64,000 bases of DNA from Novosphingobium sp. 18050. Lineage in GTDB: Bacteria; Pseudomonadota; Alphaproteobacteria; Sphingomonadales; Sphingomonadaceae. This document shows, piece after piece, positions 58,019 through 64,000 of the stretch. The DNA is taken from contig NZ_CACSJO010000001.1 in assembly GCF_902706195.1 (NCBI RefSeq), forward strand, positions 1-64,000, read 5' to 3'. The translations under genes were made by a program, and so were the position numbers. Under the pieces are notes generated by a model. The model was not told the origin of the DNA. It searched no databases and was given only the letters and a program-made list of their open reading frames with translations. Numbering within the stretch: the stretch's first letter is position 1; every line of letters begins with the position of its first letter.

Positions 58019-58441
58019 ATGGCCCGTTTCCTTATCGTTGAAGCCCGCTTCTACGACCATCTCAACGACATGCTGATCGCGGGCGCGAAGGCCGCTCTCA
58101 AGGCCGCCGGACACAAGGCCGAGGTCATCACCGTCCCCGGCGCGCTGGAAATTCCGGCCGCCATCTCGCTCGCCGACGCCACCGGCGATTATGACGGCTA
58201 CGTAGCCATCGGCGTCGTCATCCGCGGCGAAACATATCATTTCGAAATCGTCGCGGGCGAAAGCGCTCGCGGCATCATGGCCCTGACCATGGACGGCATC
58301 CCCATCGGTAACGGCATCCTGACCGTCGAGAACGAAGATCAGGCTCTTGTGCGCGCCGACTCAGCGCAGAAGGATAAGGGCGGCGAAGCTGCGCGCGCAG
58401 CAGTCGCCCTCTACGACCTGAAGGAACGCTTCGGCGCCTGA
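58019..58441 (+). CDS. ribH: 6,7-dimethyl-8-ribityllumazine synthase
   Basis: A 140-aa lumazine synthase that condenses the RibB product with the pyrimidine from the RibD branch to make the riboflavin precursor. Family segments are [45 protein letters not shown] and [13 protein letters not shown]. It starts two bases after ribBX, so the two are coupled, and a strong terminator follows. No ribD or ribE lies in the window. Confidence 0.97.
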   Translation: MARFLIVEARFYDHLNDMLIAGAKAALKAAGHKAEVITVPGALEIPAAISLADATGDYDGYVAIGVVIRGETYHFEIVAGESARGIMALTMDGIPIGNGILTVENEDQALVRADSAQKDKGGEAARAAVALYDLKERFGA

Positions 58442-58454
58442 GACTCCGGGTCAG

Positions 58455-58495
58455 AAAAAAGCCGGCGCCCGCAAATATCGGGTGCCGGCTTTTTT
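58455..58495 (+). terminator. Intrinsic terminator after ribH
   Basis: A 17-bp stem (AAAAAAGCCGGCGCCCG / CGGGTGCCGGCTTTTTT, one G-T wobble) with a 7-nt loop, ending in a six-T run. It starts 14 bases after the ribH stop and closes the riboflavin unit. Confidence 0.9.
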
Positions 58496-58822
58496 GCGTC
58501 CAATATACTATCAATATGGTAAGTATAAATACTTACCGCTATCAAAATAACCCACCCAACCTCACAACGGTTCATCTTTACGCAAGTCAGTAATGATAAT
58601 TCGCTCTCGGCAAATTGTTCACATCTAGGACATTGCCAAATTCGCGGTTTTCAATCCTCCGCATTGGTGTAGTCCCAATTCAACTATCTCCGATTTTGAT
58701 CTGAAATGGAGATATCTTTAATTATAATCAACGCCATCCATAATGGCGGGGTCGCTAACCAAGGCTCGGGGGGTTCCGGGCCCAGGTACAGGGGTATCCC
58801 TTACCCGTTGGAGAACACTTGG
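58496..58822. other. AT-rich spacer with a perfect palindrome
   Basis: 327 bases, clearly AT-richer than the flanking genes. A perfect 20-bp palindrome (GGTAAGTA, loop TAAA, TACTTACC) is at 58518-58537. I saw no gene of family type here; an open frame from 58706 only becomes credible after GTG 58823. Further AT runs such as ATAATGATAATTCG and TTTAATTATAATC are present. Confidence 0.6.
58518..58537. promoter_or_regulatory. 20-bp perfect palindrome, possible operator
   Basis: Arms GGTAAGTA and TACTTACC are perfect and the loop is TAAA. It lies 23 bases past the ribH terminator and upstream of a small ORF and a winged-helix regulator, so it may be that regulator's site. A stem-loop at RNA level is the alternative. 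Confidence 0.5.
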
Positions 58823-58987
58823 GTGAACAAGGACGAAATTGCGAAGTCGCTACTGGCGGAGCTTGAAGCACGCCTAGTCGACATGGAAGCACTAGGGGCG
58901 CTGGTATCAGCCGCGCATCTCGAAGCGGCAATCGAATCGCTATGCCGGGAGTTTGACCTCCCCCGCGAAGCATCCAATACGGATTAG
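58823..58987 (+). CDS. Small helical protein of unknown function
   Basis: A 54-aa frame from GTG 58823: MNKDEIAKSLLAELE then acidic and alanine-rich helices, one cysteine (ESLCREFDLP). The continuous frame extends upstream to 58706, but that part has glycine-rich, non-helical sequence in an AT-rich region. The helical pattern and GC codons support translation. It precedes a winged-helix regulator by 186 bases. I do not recognise the family. Confidence 0.45.
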   Translation: MNKDEIAKSLLAELEARLVDMEALGALVSAAHLEAAIESLCREFDLPREASNTD

Positions 58988-59173
58988 GCTAAGCAAGACG
59001 CCCATGCGGATGACTGCTTATGGTTGTATCCGTGGCGAACGAAGCAGACTTGCGAAACCATCCGGGCCCTTACCTCGGATAAACGCGGCTTTTCTCGCCA
59101 CATTGGAAATAATCGCCGCACGGATCGCTTTTATTCTCGAAGTCGTGCGGCCTGCGACTGGTGACCCTATTCG

Positions 59174-59740
59174 ATGGAGAACACGGACCAGTTGATGCGC
59201 AACCGCGCGAAAGCGATCCGGTTGATCGGCATAGCCAACGAACTTCTCGCAATGGCACGCGAACTGGAGATCGGCGAAAGCCCCTCCGCCATTCTCGAAT
59301 CCCTTTCCGCCGAGGCAGACGGGCGCGAAGGGGGCAAGGCGACGGCCAGCCAGGACCACCCTATCTGGGTGGAGCTGGCGCGGCAGACTTACGAAGACAG
59401 GCGCCGCCGCACCAAGATTTTCCGGTCAGAGGAGCTTTTCGGCGAACCGGCCTGGGACATTTTGCTGGACCTGTTCATCGCCGCCAAGGAACGTCGCCGC
59501 GTCTCGGTGACAAGCGCATGCATAGGCTCTGCCGTTCCGTCGACGACGGCTCTGCGCTGGATAGCGATCCTGGAAAAACAGAGCCTTCTGGTACGAGAGG
59601 CGGACCCTGGCGATGCCCGGCGCGTTTACGTCAAGTTGAGCGCCCGCGGCTACGCCGCCATGCTCGAATACTTCGCCTCCGCATCGCGGTCGGTCGTGAG
59701 GCTGGATGATTCCCCCAAGGAAATTCAGCTCGCGCGCTGA
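59174..59740 (+). CDS. Winged-helix (MarR-like) DNA-binding protein
   Basis: A 188-aa protein. The C-terminal half is a winged helix: WDILLDLFIAAKE, VSVTSACIGSAVPSTTALRWI as the recognition helices, and READPGDARRVYVKLS as the wing, typical of MarR-like regulators. The N-terminal 85 residues are helical and linker-like. Proteins with this architecture are widespread in sphingomonads with unknown targets. No metabolite-binding motif is visible. ATG 59174 has a poor ribosome-binding site; the ATG at 59195 is an alternative. Confidence 0.75.
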   Translation: MENTDQLMRNRAKAIRLIGIANELLAMARELEIGESPSAILESLSAEADGREGGKATASQDHPIWVELARQTYEDRRRRTKIFRSEELFGEPAWDILLDLFIAAKERRRVSVTSACIGSAVPSTTALRWIAILEKQSLLVREADPGDARRVYVKLSARGYAAMLEYFASASRSVVRLDDSPKEIQLAR

Positions 59741-59808
59741 CGCCGACAGGCCGGAAAAGTCCTCTTACCCCATGGAAGGATGGCCGGTCGGAAGCCGGAG
59801 CGGAGGTA

Positions 59809-59846
59809 GCGGGTGCCCGGCGCCTTTCACGGCGCCGGGCACCCGC
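59809..59846. terminator. Strong hairpin between the winged-helix gene and eno
   Basis: A perfect 16-bp stem (GCGGGTGCCCGGCGCC / GGCGCCGGGCACCCGC) with a TTTCAC loop lies between convergent genes, 16 bases from the eno stop. No T run on either side, but the stem is very stable. Confidence 0.75.
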
Positions 59847-59862
59847 GTCATCCTTTACGCGA

Positions 59863-61200
<1,338 letters not shown>

Positions 61201-61327
61201 TTAGCAGGGGAACTTCGCGTGGCAAGTTGCGTTGCAGCAATAACGGGCAAGTTGTGTTACTCTGTCCGCATATGGCTTATAAGGGATCAAATCCCGCGCC
61301 GAGGGCAGAACAAGGAAGGATACCATC

Positions 61328-61840
61328 ATGGTCGACCCCACAGTCACCGCCGGAAACGGCACCGAGAGCGCCAAGAATCACTTCACCAAGGCCATTGAAC
61401 AAGCGAAGGCCGGTGCGCATGCGCTTGCCGGCGAATGCAAAGAAAAATTCGGCCATACCAAGGACGAATGGACCAGCGAAGCCAAGGTCAAGTCCGAGGA
61501 AGCCAAGGAAAAGGCTGGCACTTTCGCCGCTGACGCCAAGGTGAAGGCTGCCGAATATGCCGTCGAAGGCAAGGCCAAGGCCAGCCAGGCGATCGTCGGT
61601 CTGTCCAAGGTGATCGACGACAATTCCGCCCTGATCGACGAAAAGGTCGGCGCCAAGTATGGCGACTATGCACGCACCGCGTCCAAGTCGATGCAGGACG
61701 CCGCCGCCAGACTTGACGAGAAGTCGCTGGAAGACATTGGCGAGGATGCGCGTGAATTCGTTCGCAAGAGCCCCGGCCTGGCGATCGGCATCGCTGCCGC
61801 CACCGGCTTCGTGCTCGCCCGCATGTTCCGGGGCAAGTGA
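61328..61840 (+). CDS. DUF883/YqjD-like helical membrane-anchored protein
   Basis: A 170-aa protein with long charged amphipathic helices rich in Ala, Lys and Glu (EAKVKSEEAKEKAGTFAADAKV). A C-terminal hydrophobic helix follows (REFVRKSPGLAIGIAAATGFVLARMFRGK), the layout of the ElaB/YqjD/DUF883 ribosome-binding inner-membrane proteins. A stress or stationary-phase role is inferred from that family. Its stop overlaps the next start (GTGA). It leads a four-gene operon of small envelope proteins. Confidence 0.8.
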   Translation: MVDPTVTAGNGTESAKNHFTKAIEQAKAGAHALAGECKEKFGHTKDEWTSEAKVKSEEAKEKAGTFAADAKVKAAEYAVEGKAKASQAIVGLSKVIDDNSALIDEKVGAKYGDYARTASKSMQDAAARLDEKSLEDIGEDAREFVRKSPGLAIGIAAATGFVLARMFRGK

Positions 61841-62268
61841 GGGCAGCGCCCCCGCGCCTGAGCACGCAAATGCAGGAAACTGATACAAACCTCATGCCAG
61901 ACACCGCAAGGGTCGCGGCCGAGGGATACCTCAATCCATCGCTCGCAAGGGACCTGCGCCAGCTCGCTGACGAGGCCAAGACGTTGGCGCAGGCGGAATT
62001 CGCGTTCCAGAAATCGCGCGCTGCTTTCGTCGGCACCGAAACGCGCAATATCGCGCTGTTGCTGATCGTCACGGCTGCCATGGTACTTTTTGCAGCGATG
62101 GCTCTCGTGGTGGGCACAGTGATCGCGCTTGGACCTTTGATCGGACCTTGGGGTGCGATGGCGCTGGTCACGCTGGCGCTCGCTGTTTTTGCAGTATTAT
62201 GCGCATGGAATGCCAAAGCGCGGCTACGGCGCATGATGACGATCATCGGCGGGAAAGACGAAACCTGA
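61837..62268 (+). CDS. YqjE/phage-holin-like membrane protein (Phage_holin_3_6 type)
   Basis: A 143-aa protein. The N-terminal 60 residues are amphipathic (RQLADEAKTLAQAEFAFQKSR), followed by two membrane helices (IALLLIVTAAMVLFAAMALVVG and WGAMALVTLALAVFAVLCAW). This is the Phage_holin_3_6/YqjE architecture usually found with YqjD, and despite the name it is not evidence for a prophage. GTG 61837 overlaps the upstream stop; ATG 61870 is an alternative. Function is unknown. Confidence 0.75.
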   Translation: MRAAPPRLSTQMQETDTNLMPDTARVAAEGYLNPSLARDLRQLADEAKTLAQAEFAFQKSRAAFVGTETRNIALLLIVTAAMVLFAAMALVVGTVIALGPLIGPWGAMALVTLALAVFAVLCAWNAKARLRRMMTIIGGKDET

Positions 62269-62284
62269 TGAGGTGTTGGGGGCG

Positions 62285-62578
62285 ATGAGCAGGTTGGCAG
62301 CACAAGTCATCGCCGACCGCGCGGCGCGCGATGCGGCGCGTGTCCGGTTCGATGGGCACTATCAGGTCTTCAAGGCCGACATGGATGAGCGCGGAATCGG
62401 CGGGCGACTCGCTGATGAGGCAATGGAGCAGGCGGCGCTGATGTTCGACGAGGCCGTCGCCGTGGTCGAGGAGCATCCCGGCGCGGTCGGCGGAACCTTG
62501 GCGGTTCTGGTGCTTTGGTTAGTAAGAAATCCTCTAATGGCCTGGGTCAAGGATACCTTCGACCTCGGCTCTCAATAA
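62285..62578 (+). CDS. Conserved operon protein of unknown function
   Basis: A 97-aa protein, helical N-terminus (LAAQVIADRAARDAARVRFD), then a hydrophobic segment (AVGGTLAVLVLWLVRNPLMAW) near the C-terminus. It is the third member of the operon that starts with the YqjD-like gene and could be the analogue of YqjK, a small protein of the same enterobacterial cluster; that link is only positional. ATG 62285 follows TTGGGGGCG. Confidence 0.65.
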   Translation: MSRLAAQVIADRAARDAARVRFDGHYQVFKADMDERGIGGRLADEAMEQAALMFDEAVAVVEEHPGAVGGTLAVLVLWLVRNPLMAWVKDTFDLGSQ

Positions 62579-62589
62579 GGAGCCTCCCG

Positions 62590-63180
62590 GTGAGCAAAAC
62601 CGATTCCTCCACGACCGATGCATCCAAGGGTGGATCCAAGAGTACGAATGTCGTCGCCCTGCCCGCCAAGCCGGTAGAGCAGCGTCCTTCGGAAAAGGTC
62701 ATCGCCTTCGTGAAGCGCCATCCGGTAATAACCGTTGCCGGCGGCGTAGCGGTAGGCATCGCAATAAGCGCACTGCTTCCGCGCCGGGTGACCCGGATGG
62801 TTCCGCGCCGTGCGAGTCGCAAGCTGCTGAGCAAGGCAGTCGATCTTGCTGAAGTGGCTGGCGCGGCAGGTGTCGTGCTGAGCAAGCAGGCTGGCGACAA
62901 GGCCCATGACGTGGGCGTGGGTGCGCGCAAGCAGGCATCCTTTCTCGCTGACAAGGCTGAGAAGGCTGGCGGTATCGCCGTTCTCAATCTCGAAAAATAC
63001 GGCCTTGCCGCTGTCGCTGCGGCAAGTGCGTTTGGACGCGCCACCGCCAAGCGCGCCAGCCAGCTCGGCGACGTTGCGGCAGATGCCGCGCACCGCATTG
63101 GTGACTCGGCCGCGGAACGCTCTGCCAAGGTGATCGACATGGCCGAAGACCTCAAGGCACGGTCAAAATCGCGTCACTGA
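62590..63180 (+). CDS. Membrane-associated protein of unknown function
   Basis: A 196-aa protein with a Ser/Thr-rich N-terminus, a hydrophobic stretch (HPVITVAGGVAVGIAISALL) next to an Arg-rich region (PRRVTRMVPRRASRKLLS), and a long Ala-rich helical C-terminus with several DAAHRIGDSAAERSAK-like turns. It ends the four-gene operon; GTG 62590 has AAGGAG seven bases upstream. I do not recognise the family, but the arrangement suggests an envelope or cell-surface organiser. Confidence 0.7.
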   Translation: MSKTDSSTTDASKGGSKSTNVVALPAKPVEQRPSEKVIAFVKRHPVITVAGGVAVGIAISALLPRRVTRMVPRRASRKLLSKAVDLAEVAGAAGVVLSKQAGDKAHDVGVGARKQASFLADKAEKAGGIAVLNLEKYGLAAVAAASAFGRATAKRASQLGDVAADAAHRIGDSAAERSAKVIDMAEDLKARSKSRH

Positions 63181-63310
63181 GCGTCATAATTGATAATGAC
63201 TTGCGGCATCAGATAAAGTCTGCGTCGCGAGGGCGATGAACCCTTGCGGCGCAACCTGACTAAAATTATAGGGTCCGCATCTCCCCCATCCAGGAAAGCG
63301 GCCCTCACTC

Positions 63311-63532
63311 ATGCAGAAGCTTCACCTCGTCATGGGCGGCCGGGTAAAGGACCCGCGCAGCCTCGAATTCGTCGACCTCAAGGAACTGGACCTCGTCGGA
63401 GTCTATCCGGACTTCGCCTCCGCCCAGGAAGCTTGGAAGTCCAGCGCGCAGCGCACTGTAGACGATGCGGAAATGAAGTACGTTATCGTGCATCTGCACC
63501 GTCTGCTTCAGCCCGATCTCACCGAAGACTGA
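63311..63532 (+). CDS. DUF4170 family protein
   Basis: A 73-aa protein with the family start LHLVMGGRVKDPRSLEFVDL and KYVIVHLHRLLQPD near the end. The DUF4170 family is common in alphaproteobacteria and has no known function. Complete length for the family. It has its own transcript with a long terminator behind it. Confidence 0.85.
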   Translation: MQKLHLVMGGRVKDPRSLEFVDLKELDLVGVYPDFASAQEAWKSSAQRTVDDAEMKYVIVHLHRLLQPDLTED

Positions 63533-63567
63533 GATACGGTGCTCACGCCGGACACCAAACGGCGACA

Positions 63568-63611
63568 GACAACAAAAAAGGCCGGCATCGCTGCCGGCCT
63601 TTTTTGTTGTC
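63568..63611. terminator. Long bidirectional terminator between DUF4170 and greA
   Basis: A 20-bp perfect inverted repeat (GACAACAAAAAAGGCCGGCA with its complement) around a TCGC loop. The AAAAAA/TTTTTT tracts on both sides make it work for both convergent genes. Confidence 0.9.
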
Positions 63612-63626
63612 GTAAGAAAATTGAGT

Positions 63627-64000
63627 TCAGATGAACTCGATCTTCTGCACGAGGTAGCACTTGTCGCCCGCAGGAACGGTCACTTCGACCTCTTCCTCTG
63701 CCTTGCGGCCAATCAGCGCCTTGCCCAGCGGCGAGGCGTAGCTGATGCGGCCCACGCGGGCATCTGCCTCGTAAGGACCGACGATCTGGTACTTTACCGG
63801 CTTATCGTCGTCGTCCAGCAGGGTCACAGTCGCCCCGAAGATGATCTTGTCGCTCGTCAGGGTCGCCGGATCGACGATCAGCGAACGGGTAACCTTGTCT
63901 TCCAGATCGGCGACCATCGCCTCGACCTGGCCCTGGCGTTCCTTGGCCGCGTGATATTCGGCGTTTTCGGAAAGGTCGCCATGGGCGCGCGCTTCCTCGA
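63627..64000 (-). CDS. greA: Transcription elongation factor GreA (5' partial)
   Basis: The reading frame is open through the right edge (first complete codon ends at 63998), so only about 124 C-terminal residues are present. Visible parts are [16 protein letters not shown], the conserved coiled-coil tip region, and the C-terminal domain with [44 protein letters not shown]. GreA rescues backtracked RNA polymerase. A complete gene is expected beyond the window. Confidence 0.95.
   Translation of the reverse strand, partial: EEARAHGDLSENAEYHAAKERQGQVEAMVADLEDKVTRSLIVDPATLTSDKIIFGATVTLLDDDDKPVKYQIVGPYEADARVGRISYASPLGKALIGRKAEEEVEVTVPAGDKCYLVQKIEFI

Noticed and set aside
61837..62268. A prophage, based on the phage-holin family name
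   Set aside because: No other phage gene, attachment site or integrase is near; the YqjE-like setting explains the domain.

Overview
The window is GC-rich chromosomal DNA from an alphaproteobacterium, most likely a sphingomonad close to Novosphingobium. The pointers are an HTH-extended RibBX-type riboflavin enzyme, TamA/TamB, an mreBCD-mrdA-rodA cluster, a DUF4170 protein, a PEP-CTERM protein, a His-rich TonB receptor and copies of a short CTTCGACAAGCTCAG-type intergenic repeat common in sphingomonads. No prophage, insertion sequence, plasmid gene or CRISPR array was found. Genus assignment is inference.

Layout. 1-8.3 kb: the 3' part of a periplasmic-binding-fold protein (LpoA/branched-chain type), parE, a class A beta-lactamase-like serine hydrolase, a GT87-like membrane glycosyltransferase, and the operon moxR / GFA protein / DUF817 membrane protein / CoxE-like VWA protein (to 9.5 kb). 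9.6-13.5 kb: a small secreted protein, DUF1343 and DOMON-like genes, tyrS and a PilZ protein. 13.5-18 kb: a His-rich TonB-dependent receptor behind a Zur-like palindrome, an MFS transporter and cysK. 18-26.4 kb: hisI, a plus-strand structured RNA candidate, comF-like, a methyltransferase, ppdK, and glyS/glyQ with an AT-rich patch inside glyS. 26.5-33.3 kb: two tandem TraB/GumN proteins, rplY, pth, a sigma-54-driven PEP-CTERM protein, a TPR lipoprotein and ychF.

33.3-36.5 kb is a looser accessory stretch of small secreted or HTH proteins, ending in a MerR regulator divergent from a glutaredoxin-MauE fusion. 36.5-45.3 kb: a lipoprotein, mutL, the rod-shape cluster mreB-mreC-mreD-mrdA-rodA, and three identical tandem tRNA-Lys(CTT) genes. 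45.4-54.6 kb: a PilZ protein, tamA-tamB with a small lipoprotein, a YihY/BrkB membrane protein and a glycerate-kinase-like P-loop kinase. 54.8-58.5 kb: an SDR dehydrogenase, a crotonase, and ribBX-ribH. 58.5-64 kb: an AT-rich spacer with a perfect palindrome, a small ORF and a winged-helix regulator, eno, a four-gene envelope/stress operon (DUF883/YqjD-like, holin-like/YqjE-like and two unknowns), a DUF4170 protein and the 3' part of greA.

Much of the window is envelope biology: cell-wall elongation (MreBCD, PBP2, RodA), outer-membrane assembly (TamAB), metal uptake, surface sorting (PEP-CTERM) and small lipoproteins. The rest is translation and central metabolism. The less ordinary items are the HTH-RibBX fusion with an operator-like dyad against its start codon, the RNA candidate between hisI and comF, the composition break in glyS, and the sigma-54/PEP-CTERM promoter.
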